Assembly: GCA_027559495.1 (NCBI GenBank)
Contig: JAMXSV010000026.1
Location: 1,798,001-1,862,000, forward strand
Reading direction: 5' to 3'
DNA length: 64,000 nucleotides
Source of the DNA: Aurifilum marmelostoma
Lineage: Eukaryota > Ascomycota > Sordariomycetes > Diaporthales > Cryphonectriaceae
Both the position numbers and the translations under genes were made by a program. Within the stretch, counting starts at the first letter, position 1, and each line of letters begins with the position of its first letter. Of this stretch, positions 1 through 11,718 are shown one piece after another. The notes under the pieces are model-generated. The model searched no databases and had not been told where the DNA came from. It was given only the letters and a program-made list of their open reading frames with translations.

Positions 1-629
1 TTCCGGAGGCTTATGCAGAGAGCAAACAAGGGCCGCGATATAGCTGACGCAGGAGGTGCGTCGACCTGCTGGCCGTTCACCCAGCCGTTGTTTGGGGCAT
101 CCCATCCAGTGACAGCCCCCTGTTCCTCCTGCTCCTGCTGCTGCTGCACCCAATCTCCGCTATCTTCTGGCTCTTCTCCAGGATGAACGTCCCCAGCCCG
201 GTATCCCGAGTCGGTGAGTGTATAGCCGTTCAGCTCTAACGTCAGACCACCCGTATGATGCCAGTCGCTAAGAGCACTAAAAAGCTTCAACATCGTGTTT
301 CTGATCACAGCGCCATGTGGCGCCGCGCATGAAAATGACGTCCGCTGGCAGGCATGACAGTTGTATCGTGGAAGTTCAATGCTCATGCAGATGTGCCGAA
401 CAAGTTCTCTCTGTCTGGGACTGACCATATTTTTGAGTCCACCTAGGGACGAGGCTCGTAATGTCAGTCGGTGGAAGTTCTTGCCCTCTATGAAGACCCG
501 CCATTCCTGACAGACAGCTGCGCAAGAAGCCCAGCCGCGGTGCTCTTGGAGGGAGATCTCCTCCAGGATCATGAGACGAATCTCTGCGGGTAACAAAACC
601 CAGGAGCCGTTGAGAGTACCCCTCGTCAT
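1..629 (-). CDS. F-box-like protein, partial (runs off the left edge)
   Basis: The minus strand is open from an ATG at 629 to the window edge, about 209 codons, with no stop seen. Near the N-terminus the product carries the fungal F-box pattern: LPAEIRLMILEEI at about residues 13-25, followed by a W/C-rich helix and a conserved FHRLTL-type stretch. Such proteins usually act as substrate receptors of SCF ubiquitin ligases, and in fungi they form a large, poorly characterised family. After the F-box come a Cys-containing middle part and, at about residues 158-172, a Q/E-rich low-complexity segment. The 3' end lies outside the window. Function is inferred from the F-box alone; the substrate is unknown. 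Confidence 0.7.
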   Translation of the reverse strand, partial: MTRGTLNGSWVLLPAEIRLMILEEISLQEHRGWASCAAVCQEWRVFIEGKNFHRLTLRASSLGGLKNMVSPRQRELVRHICMSIELPRYNCHACQRTSFSCAAPHGAVIRNTMLKLFSALSDWHHTGGLTLELNGYTLTDSGYRAGDVHPGEEPEDSGDWVQQQQEQEEQGAVTGWDAPNNGWVNGQQVDAPPASAISRPLFALCISLR

Positions 630-1128
630 GTCGAGATATGATACCAGCTTGCCGGCTGATTATTGCGGCTGTGGGAATGTAAAAGATAAACTTGAAAAGT
701 GTGGTGATATGTGAGTATTGGGAAGAAAAGACTTGATCAGGGATTTGAGTGGGATGCGAAGGCTGCTGGAATGCAATGGCATCGGGCAGAAGGACAGTTT
801 CTGGGCCTTTTTCTGGGCCTTTCTATGATAGCCATGGTGATGGGGACTCTATAGAGGTGCTTCACGCCTGTCTATGACTTTTTGAACTCCAAAGTCTCGT
901 CATTGATATCTCGTAGCGTTGCATATAGCGCTCTAGGATTCGGGATTTCAGACCTTTCCACAGAGAGAATGCAAGACTTTCTGCTGTGCTTGGCGCCACT
1001 TGGGTATTTCAACAGCATGGACCACCAGATATCTTAGTCTACACGGATTCCAGCCCCCTGCGCACCCTAGCTTATTGATCGCGCTGCCAATGAACAATAG
1101 TGCATGAGGTAGCAATAAGCCTCATTCT
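630..1128. other. Intergenic, 499 bp
   Basis: This stretch holds the upstream region of the F-box gene and the 3' flank of the membrane-protein gene on the same strand. I see no coding frame, repeat or RNA gene in it. Confidence 0.5.
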
Positions 1129-2950
1129 CTATTCAGAAGCCTCAACACGCATGCGACGACTATCTGGCCCATCAGTGGCACTGTCCTGCTGGTGTTGCTC
1201 CGCATCCTTGATCGCCTTCTCCCACTCCTCATTAGACATCATGTGGCTCGACGCAGCGAGAGAGAAGAGGCCCCACAGACACGCATCAAACATGAAGTGG
1301 ACAAGCTCCACGCCTATGAAGTTGTAGAATGAGCCTAGCGAGAATCCGGCACGGAAGTCAAGTCTGAACCCCAGGAATCCGCCACCGGCTACGAATGGCC
1401 AGAAGCTCACCGGCTCCCAGAGCCCCGCTGTCGACATGCCTCTCGCCCGACACCAGGACCGTGCAACCGACCGCAAGGCGGAAGCCTCGATGGGCGCCAA
1501 CATGAGGGACGTCAACCTCCGCACGATGATACTGGTTGCGATTTTGGCCGGCAGTCGCGTGAGCACGGTATCCCAATAGACAGGTGGTAATACCCGACGC
1601 CTCGCGCCAGGCCCGTCCTCGCCATCTCGGACGCTTGGAGAGTCATTGCCCGGGTTAGGCCGCAGCTCGGCGGACCATACGCCGGGCGGGATGCTGTTGT
1701 CGTTGGTGGGGTCTGGGTTCTCGGGGTTGTTCTCGACGTCGAAACTGATGAGCGTGGCGCTGACGACCTCTTCGGTAGCCTCGTCGTCGGAGCTGAAGTC
1801 TTCGGTGTTCGCGGTACGGGAGCGGCGCGGATGGCTTCTTGGTCGGGGGGGGAGCGCTGGCAGCGCTAGTATCGGCACGGCCATTCGGTGTTGCGCTGCG
1901 TTCGTCTGTGTTGCGGGCGTGGTCGGTCGTGGCACCAGAATTGGGCTGATCGCTTGACTGTGGGCCGTCCCAGACCGCCAACAGTCCATTTTCAGGCGGC
2001 GCAGGAGCTTCAGTACTGGACAGCACCTGGGCTTGTGCGGTCTCCATCTCACGGTCTGTCTGAGATCGTTGCAGTACGGCGGGCGTGCCGGCTGGCCGTG
2101 GCTGCTCGGGATTGGACGGGGAAGGCACCACGTCGTAGAATATCTCGTCTAATAAGGCCCGCGCGATCGGAAAGGAGTTGCTGACGGCCCAATACCCTAC
2201 GAATGGAGCCAGGCTCCATCCAAGCCTGCCCAGCCATCCGAAAATGGAGCGAGGACTAAGTGAGGAGGGTGGTGCACACGGCGCGATGACCGATGAGCCT
2301 GTAAAGGGAACAAAGAACTTCCAGGTCGGAATCCAAGGTGAGGCTGACGCAGGCAAGAGGTGTGTCCTCTGCAGAAAGATCCAGAGCTTCAGCGAGGTCG
2401 CGAAGTAGGTGTATGCAATGATACGCCATGTGCTGTGCAGTACTTTTCCCGTGATCCAGCGAGAGTCCAAACAATCGGAAACCACGAAGGCGGGCAGGCC
2501 GTGCAGCCACAGGCTAGTCGGCGACTGTGTCTGACGTTCAGCTTGGAAAAGTCGAGAGAATGGGATGTGCGAATACTCCTTATACAGCAGGATACGATGC
2601 CTCAGTCCTGCGAGACCCCAAACACCACCAAGATGACATATGCGAGCCGCTGAGTCCAGGTCGCGACCGACACTTTCGTCGTGGAAACCATGCTCTTCTC
2701 GCCGCGCCTGCTCAGCCTTCACATCCTCAATGCTATTCTCGGACTCGACCACGCCGATTACCAACATGACCTCATTGTGTGAGCGAATGATGTCCTTGTT
2801 TATTCTTTTCGTCTCTGGGTTGACGGGTCGGCCACGCTCATCGTACATCTGTAGGGGTGCGCGCGGGTCTCCGTCTCCCTGGCCCATGACGACGTCGTCG
2901 TAGGGAGAACGGCCCAAGGCCATCGAGGTGAGGGGGCCTAACCTGCCCAT
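1129..2950 (-). CDS. Predicted membrane protein, reading frame broken once at a G8 run
   Basis: Two overlapping minus-strand frames make one product. The first runs from the ATG at 2950 to about 1853; the second continues to the stop at 1129. They meet at eight consecutive G (1845-1852, C on the coding strand). With one base fewer, the length is 1821 nt, exactly 607 codons. The N-terminal part is polar. The middle has hydrophobic segments (around WRIIAYTYFATSLKLWIFL and GWSLAPFVGYWAVS), then a long Pro/Ser/Thr-rich linker, an acidic segment with SSDDEATEE, and a hydrophobic Gly/Phe-rich C-terminal part before a charged tail. I do not recognise the family. The frame break is either an assembly error or a real lesion. 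Confidence 0.6.
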
Positions 2951-4618
2951 TGCGAAATTGGCACGATTCCTAGTTGTCTGGGTGTCAACCCTCCTCAGGG
3001 AGGAGATTCATGTGGCCCAAAGGCAGGATGGAGTCTAGAGGAAGTCGATATTGCGCACTTGGCTGTCGATAGACTGGTCGCAAGAAGGGTGGACAGCAGT
3101 GGCAAAATGCCCCCTCTGTCGGTCGTCAAGCGCAAGTGCTTGCCTTGGCCACGTGCGTTTGGGTATCACAAAAGCTAGTTATAAGAGCTTCAGTATTCAT
3201 GAGAAAAAAAATCTCACGACTCGCGCCTGAACGTCTTCATCCCTCACTGGTACGAGAGTAAGTATGTTTGGTCATTAAGGTGAAGGCGATGATAGGTGGG
3301 TCCAGAAACCCACTCAGCAGGTGCCACTCTGCCACTGTACTCAGCCAGTCAGCTCAGCAACAGCTCCAAACGAGACTAGCGCTAGCGTCGATGCACTGGA
3401 GCTTGGGCCACGTTTTTCGCGCTACGCATTCTCGACCTAGCCCGAAATAGCAGGCGGCCAGTGGCGTGGGCAGGCGGCAGTATTGCCAGCCCAACAACTA
3501 TATAAACGTGGCTTCCCTCCCACCTTCTTCCTCGATTTCTTCCTCTTTTTCTCTTCTTCATACTTACCTTGTCTGAGTCACGGTAGATCAAGAATTACTG
3601 TGACTAGGTTGGGAGGCCTGCATTGCACATCGTGGTGCTGACCAGTCTGGTTTACCCTTCGGGGTCGACCTGGGCGAAATTTTTGCTGCCAAAATCAGAA
3701 TTTTCTGATCCTTTTTTCATTTTTTTCATTGTGCTTGCTGCCTTGCGCGGCAACATGAAGAAGAAGCTATCGTGCGTGACCATTGTATGCTGCGCCTCCA
3801 ACTCCGCCCTGAACCTTCTCCGATCACTCATCAGATCTCATTCAACCTTGCCATCAAATGGCCATAATGCCCATAGCTGGCGACAGTTTCCAGGCGCGCC
3901 GCACGTCGGTTCCACGCGTTGGCAATGCTGGTCTGGCATCTCCATACGAACCTCGATCCGCGGCGCGGCGGCAATCAGTTGCTGGCTTCGTTGCAAAATG
4001 CCCTAATCTATACTCTCGCTGGTCACGACATGTTCAAAATGAAGGCTACCATTTGCCCTGTCGAAGCGTGTTGCACTGCCCTGTGAGCATGTCCGTCACC
4101 GCGTTGCAGGCTCGAATAAGGATTTGTGAAGGAGTCAACCCCGCGCACGCATTGCAACACATCACTTCAATGTGTTGTGCATGTGCCCCCCAGCTCACCA
4201 GCCCACTAACCCACCAAATTGTCAGGGCTTCTAGGCAATCCCGCACTGACAACTATGCTATACCCCATCAGCCATTATGCATTGCCCATTCGATGATTGC
4301 AGCGCTTTCAGATGTTCTGATGTCCGCCTGGAGCTCGGAACTAGCATTGGGCTAGCTGTGTACAATCGATGTCACATTCACACATAGTACAAAGGGGTAC
4401 AGGCGCGCTCCTCCTAGATTGCATTCTGGGTCCTCAGTGTAGTAGTAAGATTGTTTGTTATTTCTATGTCTAGGTATGTAAGGCTGAGCTAAAGCTTGGT
4501 TGAGGGTCCATAGAATACACTGAGTAGGCTTAGGCTGTGCTTGCTGTGTCTTCCTGACAGACCTGTCTCTCCTTCCTGCATTCTGACCTCTGTGACTATG
4601 CCGAACAACATCCAGGAT
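2951..4618. other. Intergenic, 1.67 kb
   Basis: This gap lies between the membrane-protein gene (its upstream region) and the 3' end of the Dabb gene. Small open frames occur on both strands, but none has recognisable protein character or convincing splice structure. I see nothing I can name. Confidence 0.4.
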
Positions 4619-5112
4619 TCAAAATTCCATCTTGGAGTAGTCCAGGACGATAGCTTTCTCAAAGACGGGCATGTAGTTTGTGAGAAAAGCTTGGTGGGCA
4701 GGGTCTGACTTGGCATAGTAGTCACGATCCTCAGTGCTCGCGAACTCCATCACAAAGGCATACTGGAAGCCTTGCTACATGCGACTGTCAGCCCGCTGCT
4801 CTGCTCTACCTGTGGCCGGGAGTAAAGGAAGCCAAATTCCGAACTCACCGATAGCCCCTCGACCGAGTTGTCCTTGCCACCGCTCGTCACTTGCATGTAC
4901 GGCTGCTTCGTGTCGGGCCGCACGCACTTTACTTTCAGATCCAACAAGTCCGCGATGGCCTGCGTCACGGTAAATGTCAGTATCTTGGTAGACATCATGC
5001 TCGCTGTTGGCAGCCCATGATCGCATCGCGCGCACACGCAACTCACCATCTTGACCTGGGCGGCGTCTGTATCCTCCTTGAAGCGGAGGAGGACGATGTG
5101 GACGACAGTCAT
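4619..5112 (-). CDS. Dabb (stress-responsive alpha/beta barrel) domain protein, 110 aa, three exons
   Basis: Exons 5112-5047, 4959-4849 and 4774-4619 (minus) join in frame to 333 nt. Both introns begin GTGAG and end AG. The product starts MTVVHIVLLRFKEDTD, the first strand of a Dabb fold, and ends with the hallmark FVMEF...DRDYY...DPAHQAF segment, so it is a single complete domain of the usual length of about 100 residues. Dabb proteins form dimeric ferredoxin-like barrels; members include stress-induced proteins and some polyketide or olivetolic-acid cyclases. No biosynthetic genes adjoin it here, so a specific enzyme role is not supported. I see no signal peptide, so it is probably cytosolic. 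Confidence 0.85.
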
Positions 5113-5839
5113 ACTGGAAGCTTTGAGCTGAGGAGGTGGGGCTGTGACTGGTGCACGTTCCAGAGTATCCTGAAGACAAAGAGTGAATGGCTGAGCTTTC
5201 TGGAGGGGCTGAGACACCACTAATTGAGTATTGATTGCCGTTGCTGCGGTTTTGTCTCACAAGAGGGAATCGTTGAGTTCGACCTTTCTTCAGCAGGCGA
5301 TGCCGGGGCGGGGGCTTTTGAGTCCAGGTGGTGACGAAGCTGCCAGGCTCCACCTCCGCGCAAAGCGCCGGCGGACTAGTGGAAAATAACTGCTCTTGCC
5401 CCATCGAGCACTGCTGAACGGCGGGAAGCTGTCCAGGAAGGTGCAATAAATGGCAGTCCCCTGCCCCTTCTCCTCAAGCAGGAATGCGCCTCTCTCACAG
5501 CAGAACACACAACAAAAGGGAGGCGCTCACAAGCTCATTCGAGCAAGAGCGGGACTGTACGCAGTGGGCATTTTCGAACAAGCCGATCAGTGAGTTGATC
5601 TCGACCACACTTCCGGCAATCTGCGAGACACCACAGCGGAGTTCCCAGCACGAAGCCGTCTTCTTGTTTCCCCGCAGAAAGTCCTCTCCATCCTTTCGTT
5701 TTTCTTGCTATTCCTCCTCTTTTCTCCTCCCTGTGACTTTGTCCGGCACAGCGTACGAATCATTGTAGCATAGCTCGTGTACAATCATAAAGAATACGGC
5801 TCGTTGCGCACAATCCGAGCGCTATTACTACTTACTTTT
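5113..5839. other. Intergenic, 727 bp
   Basis: Upstream region of the Dabb gene and 3' flank of the Pth11-like gene. The open frames here look like non-coding shadows. No repeat or RNA gene seen. Confidence 0.4.
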
Positions 5840-7592
5840 CTATTGACGCCTTGCTTCCGAAAAAGTAACCTCAGTCGTCGTGGTCTGCACGATAGCTGTC
5901 TCGCTCGAGCTGTCCTCGGGCCAGCCCGCAGACGCTCCCGTGCCGTCCTTGCGGCCTTCATCATACTGCCCGTCGTCGCCGCCGGCCTCTATCGTTACAT
6001 TGAACGCCGTCTCTGTGCCAAAAACGGTGCGGTCGCTGGGCTCGCCAAACCGGCTGTACTCGGAGCGCTTCCGTTTCACCTTGCCACCAGTCCCGCCAAT
6101 CGTCTGCAGCGGGACGTCCGAGGGCCCGCTCTGGGCGTTGGTGGAGGTGCCATAGGACGAGAAGAGGCCGGGGGTGATGGTGTGGAAGAAGAGCCGGAGG
6201 GTCGAGAAGCAAGAACAGATGATGAGAAGGTTGGCCTCGATGGAGCTGTGCGGATGGGTACTCTCGTTTCAATTGCTGTCGTGAAATCTGTTGACGTTGG
6301 TGGGAAATACTCACATCCACAAGTTGATATAGATGCCATTCCACGTGATATCCGCCTCATCAAGTTCCTTGATCAGTATGACAAGTCGCACGAGGGATGT
6401 GATACATGTCCTAAAAGTGATTTGTCAGCCCTAGAGATCACACATAGTGTCTTGAGAGGATTGAGGCCCAGGGGCACAAGGCATGGGCAGTATCAACGTA
6501 CAGCGAGCCGACCAAAAAGAATGCCAGTAGCCCGATTTTCTTTCTGATCGAAGTATGCAGCCCAACAACCATGGGGACTGGTAGCAAGATAATCATGAGG
6601 TCTGTAATCACCCCAAGGATAGCGTATGCGTTGTATTGTGCCGGTCGATTATAACATGTCCCAGGAATACTCGAATCGTAGGCTCTCTGGATCGGATTGC
6701 AGGCAAACATGGAGCTGAAGAAGATGCTGATAAAGGTTCCAGAGACAACGAACATGGTTATGTAGACAGCGGCTCGGAAGCGTGTGGACACGCTGTTGAT
6801 GTCTAGGTAGAACATCAAGATCACAGTCTTGCATGTCCATGGTGTCCAGCAGTATATGAGGAGGTTGACGTAGCCGTTCCACTGGACGAGCGCAGTTGAT
6901 CAGTTAGTGAGTACTCTGTTCTGTCTGCATTATGCCATATGCTCAAGGTAACTAACAAAGGTGAACTTCAAGAACGATTCTATGGGCATTTCCCATCCAT
7001 GGATGCCCTATACGATCATGTCGTTAATAGACTGAAAGATCCCCAGGCGGGCTTGAGAACATACCATCCAACCTCTAGCTATCGACCCTACAAGAAAGAC
7101 AGTCATCAGCAATGCAACCTCTCTCTGGGACGCCTAAACTTACTCAGTATAATAACTTGTGTGGCAATGGATGTGCCCTGTATAGCACCACGGTGAGTCT
7201 ATGCACAAAATCGTTTGACTCAAGGCTATGCGCACGAGCGAGACATACCCACCCAAGTAGCAGCATCACTGACAGAGTTAGTTGATCCGCCTCCGCGTCA
7301 GTATCTTCGGAGCAAGCAACACACTTACCGTCATCCCAACCAAATCGCCGCCGTACATGAATCTTGACATACATCCGTTGCACGAGAAAAAAAAGGCGAT
7401 GGCAATGCCCAGAGTCTGCACGATCCATGATGTATTGATATACTGTGTCCGAGGATGTTGCAGGTCGACGGTATCTGTGAGCTACCAGTCTCAGCAAGGT
7501 CTGGTGTTCCGAAAGGCTCATCATCAGTGCCAATACTTACAGCCAGCTGGGGGTGGAACCGCTGTCACCACTCTCTCCGACAGCAAGGCCAT
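5840..7592 (-). CDS. Pth11-like seven-helix membrane protein (fungal rhodopsin-like domain), multi-exon
   Basis: The start is the ATG at 7592. Supported exons include 7592-7541, 7474-7329, short exons between about 7270 and 6980, then 6881-6502, one near 6440-6310, and 6245-5840 (stop at 5840), giving roughly 410 residues. Family marks in order: RRFGWDD after the second helix, a GAIQGTS loop, a WEMP segment, a long helix pair around FAILGVITDL-type sequence, and SIEANLLIICSC before a hydrophilic C-terminal tail. Pth11-like proteins are plasma-membrane receptors of unknown ligand, linked in Magnaporthe to surface sensing; this one has no visible N-terminal CFEM domain. The second exon needs a frame change at T8 (plus-strand A8, 7387-7394): nine or six T would keep the frame. 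The short middle exons are less certain than the rest. Confidence 0.75.
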
Positions 7593-8960
7593 TGTCAAAA
7601 GACCGTGGGTGGGCTCAACAAATCACTCAAGTATCCTGTCGACGGGGTCCCATGGATTGTCGATCACTGTTATTATATCCTGAGAAGCACCTTTTTCTTT
7701 TCCCTCTGTTCCTTGGGGCCTGAGAGTACTACGGTATCTCTTCAAAACACTACGCGTAAACCTTATTGAAGAACCCCTGGGCAAATCCTTCCTTTCATAC
7801 CGATAGACCACGGGGGACGATGGCCGAGACAAGGAAGTCATCCCTGGCACAAATCCGAACCGAACTCGAAAGCACTGGAGACTAGCCCGCGAGTCACTGT
7901 GCGGGTGGCTGACAACAGTCGAACCTCTTCATTTGGAAGCAATACCCTGTACAGCGTTATCGGATGCCACGTATATTGCCGACAGAACAGATGTTATCAA
8001 GTCGAGTGCGTGGGCTTGGGGGGACGGCCTGAGAGTGAGGGTGGCCAGGACAAGTCAGGGTCATATAACACTGATTTAGAGAAGGCTGGCGTCATCTCAG
8101 CTGAAGACAAGGCACGGGAGTCATTTCCACGAATCGCCTCACATTGGAGATGGCATGTGGGCATCGATAAACTTTCTACTTGTTCCACTTCTTAGCCATG
8201 TCATGTTACATGCGCGTAGTTCCTGAGGTAGGGTAGAGAGACCCACAGCTGCATGCAGGGACCTCTGCAGCAGCTCATGATTGTCTGCTGTGCAATACTG
8301 ATTCCGAATATATATCGAGACAGCTAGTTCACCGTGACTTCTTTCTTGCTGCAACATATCTCTCGCGGTGTCAAATCGTATCTAGGTGGAAGGTCGAGAC
8401 GAAGGAGAGCACCTCAAAGGGCTTTTCAAGCCTGAGATCCATGAGTGTAGATAGTGACTCTATTAGGCAAAATGCCCGAAGGATTTAACCCATACAGAGC
8501 GACAGCGAGTCGGAATCCCCGCCATCTCATGCAATGCACTCAAAAGGAGTTACCAAGGTGCAGTTGTACCGGAGCTATACCGCAACAGGAACACATCATG
8601 GAACAAACACTGGCCCCGGTGCCGGATGCCTCGTACCAACCAACGCCTGCCCACGCCCTGTCCCGTGTTCCCCGGGCTGGGGACCTATCCTAGTACGCGG
8701 GAAATGATGAGGATTCGCGTCTTCTTTCTTCGTGTTTACTACATCAGCTCCGAGCGAGAGCCGGGAGAGGAAGAGAGTATTGCAAGGTGGTTTAACTCTA
8801 GGCATACACAGGTATATAACAAAGTGCTGATCTGCAAAGGCTACTATGCGCCCGTGTTCCGGGGGAGAAGTCGATCTCGTCGACGCGACTCGGTTACCTC
8901 TTTTCAGCTGCATCTCACGTCGCAGCAGACGCTGAAACAAGCCACAGAAACCAGCCTACC
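7593..8960. other. Intergenic, 1.37 kb, divergent promoter region
   Basis: It separates the Pth11-like gene (minus) from the FAD oxidoreductase (plus), so it should hold both promoters. A TATATAA sequence lies at 8813-8819, 142 bp before the oxidoreductase ATG. No coding frame is convincing. Confidence 0.45.
8813..8819 (+). promoter_or_regulatory. Possible TATA element of the FAD oxidoreductase gene
   Basis: The sequence is TATATAA, 142 bp upstream of the ATG at 8961. The distance would allow a 5' UTR of about 100 nt. The assignment rests on sequence and position only. Confidence 0.3.
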
Positions 8961-11164
8961 ATGCCGCGCACGAACGCTATTGACATGACCGTGATTCAGG
9001 GTTCCCTCCTCGTTGCTCTCCTGGGAGGCCAGGTGGCGGCGAGCACCAGCCTCTTGACCGGTGTGGTGTCAAACTTGACTGCCCTGCAGACCGGCTCGAT
9101 CCCTTGTGATGCTCTCGCCTCTGCCGGCCTGAGCGCGCGCCTCTTGTATCCCACGGACTCTCTGTACGGCGAGAGGATCTCGAGCTACTGGTCTGTCTCA
9201 GCGCAGCTGCGGCCCTGGTGCATCTTCCAGCCTAACTCTGGGTGAGTGTTTATGATATCATCACAGACTACAAACTTCAGAGAAGCCTCCTCAGGATAGA
9301 AGGCCCAAGCCCAGAAAGGGAGGGGGAGGGGGAGGGGGGGGGGAGGGCGGCGCAAATTACCTGTACCATTGTGCTGACCACATGCAGTAAGGGCGATTAA
9401 CCCCAGTCTTGGACCATGTCTTGCTCGTAAACTGAATGGAGGAGGTGGCTTCGAAAGTGCTGGAAACTGCTCCCTCGCCGCTCTCCTCCGGTACCCAGTC
9501 CCAGAACATGTTGACCTGAATGAATTCCTGTGCATTACCTAGCTTCTGAGATATCGACCGCCCTCGTAGCCCTCAACAGCGCTGGCGACGGCGCAGGAGA
9601 CTGGCATATTGCTGTGCGAGGAGGCGGGCACAGCAGCTGGCCTGGCATCAACAACATCGACAATGGCGTAACCATCGACCTTGGCAACTTCAACACGTCC
9701 TGGTACAACACGACGACGGGACTAGCCTCGGTCGTCCCGGGTGAGAAATGGGTCGACGTGGCCGCTGATCTCATCAAGGACAACGTGATTGTCTATGGAG
9801 GCCGTGATGGTGGTGTCGGGGTGGGTGGTTTCCTGCTAGGAGGGTGAGTGCACATGTCTCACTCCAAGGAGCTTCTCTCCGGCTCCTCATCCTTCCCGTC
9901 CTCCAGCGATCCCGTTTGTGGGCGACTACCAAGCACAACGCACCGTCCATTCTGATGAACCGATCTTCTTTATCTGTCCCTATCCCTCCAATTTCTGCAA
10001 CAGCGCAACTATCTTTCCCCGTCATGCGTCAGCTTGCATCTCGTTCCAACTAGTGACACCCCCTTCTTTACTCACACTCACAGTGGTAACAACTATAACG
10101 CCCAGCGCTATGGGTTCGGCTGCGACAATGTCGTCAACTACGAGCTTGTCCTCGCCAACGGCAGCATCATCGACGTGAACAACCAGACGCACCCAGACCT
10201 GTTTAGGGCCCTCAAGGGCGGATCCTCCAACTTCGGCATCGTCACACGCTACGATATGAACGCCTACCCCGCCCAGGAGATCTGGGGCGGGTCCATCATC
10301 TCGACCAAGGAGACGTCCGAGGCCGTCGTAGCCGCCACAGCCAACTATGCCAAGCTGCCGCAGTCCGTCGCCATCGACGATTCGGCCATCATCATTTACG
10401 AGCACAACGCCACCCTGGCGCCCACCGAGGACTGGATCATCATCTCGGCGCTTACCAACGTGCAGGGCAATGCCAACTCCAGCGCCTTTGCCGAATTTCG
10501 CGAGATCAACGCCACGGCCACCTCGTATGCGCTGTACAATTATGTGGACTACCTGGCGGCTGGTGAGAATGCGGGCGGTCTGCGGTAAGATGATAATCAG
10601 CATCGACCTCCAACAATGCAGTCTTTACCGATTGACTGACAACCATCTTTTGTCGCCTCCCTCCGTCTCAGCGTCACATGGTACACACAGACCTTCAAGG
10701 CCGACGAGCGCGTGCTCACCAAGGCCGTCGAGCTGTACGACGAGTACGTCGCCGTGCTGCAGGACCACATGCCGGCGGACGCCTTCATGGCAAGGATGAT
10801 CTGGCAGACGATGCCGACCTGGGCAGCCTATGCCAACAGCGACAACGTCCTCGGCCTCGACCAGAAGCTCACCGACAACGCCGTCCTCTGGATGCTCCAC
10901 TGCCTCGTGGACACCGTCGAGCAGCAGGCCATCGCCAACCAGTACCTGGCGGTCCTGTCTGCCGAGCTCAGTTCCTTCGCGGCGTCACTGGATGCCCACA
11001 TCGACTGGACGTATCTGAACTATGCCGGCCCATCCCAGAACCCTCTGGGTGGTTATGGGCAAGACAATATCGATCTGATCAGCAGGGTGGCGACGGCCTA
11101 TGATCCTGAAGGCTTCTTCCAGAAGCGCGTGCCCGGCGGCTTCAAGGTCTCTAGGGTGTCGTGA
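8961..11164 (+). CDS. Secreted FAD-linked oxidoreductase of the berberine-bridge-enzyme family (FAD_binding_4)
   Basis: Exons are about 8961-9241, 9543-9843, 10084-10584 and 10672-11164. A hydrophobic leader (VIQGSLLVALLGGQVAAS) predicts secretion. Exon 2 has the VRGGGHSSWPG motif, whose His normally carries covalent FAD; the second, cysteinyl attachment site of bicovalent members is not seen. Exon 3 has GGGNNYNAQRYGFGCDNVV and the GGSSNFGIVT motif of the FAD domain. The C-terminus (DPEGFFQKRVPGGFK) is the usual BBE end. Relatives oxidise sugars or secondary metabolites; the substrate cannot be told. Exons 2-4 join cleanly, but exon 1 to exon 2 is out by one base: the donor after CTCTGG leaves phase 2 while exon 2 needs phase 1. 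A missed mini-exon in the 300-nt intron or one extra G at 9240-9242 would explain it. Confidence 0.85.
9305..9355 (+). repeat. G-rich tract inside the first intron of the FAD oxidoreductase
   Basis: Successive runs of G separated by single A residues end in a run of about ten G. The tract could form G-quadruplex structure in the transcript, or may mark an unreliable stretch of sequence. Confidence 0.6.
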
Positions 11165-11718
11165 ACCTTTTGGTGAAACTTTATTGCTCAGAAGTAGTCC
11201 GTAGTTGAGATAAAAAATATGATACAATATGCGGCCATGTGATAAAGTCTATTGCATATCTGCTTAGTTAAGTCGTGACTTGTTGGAATACTACATACCT
11301 CGGGTATGTTTCGATTCCCTCTTCCGTTGTTACCGGCTGGAGATCTGGGTGCAGATCCCTGAAGGTCATGCACTGAAGTAGGACCCTGCGTCTCTGGAGT
11401 GGCGATCCGGCTCGCTCATTCCAAGCCGTGGATGATTCCCACACATGGGCCCTAAAAGATGTGTAAGGTGGACCGCGCCCGCTGAAACTACTGCGTTGAG
11501 TGGGCAAGCAGATCTCCTGAGAAGACACTATTCCTTCTTTTCTGGGCCACAATACCCAAAACCAGTCTTCAGCGCAGCCAGGCTGAGCTTCATCCCAAAC
11601 GCATCTTCCGGAAACGACGCACCGGCAGAGAGGGATGCCTCTTGCAGCCACGTAGGAGCCACTGACGAGGCCCCTTTCACGCAGATATTCTTCCTCTCTG
11701 ATCAGCTTCCCTTCCTCA
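11165..11718. other. Convergent intergenic region, 554 bp
   Basis: It lies between the 3' ends of the FAD oxidoreductase (plus) and the EF-hand gene (minus), and should hold both 3' UTRs. No other feature seen. Confidence 0.4.
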
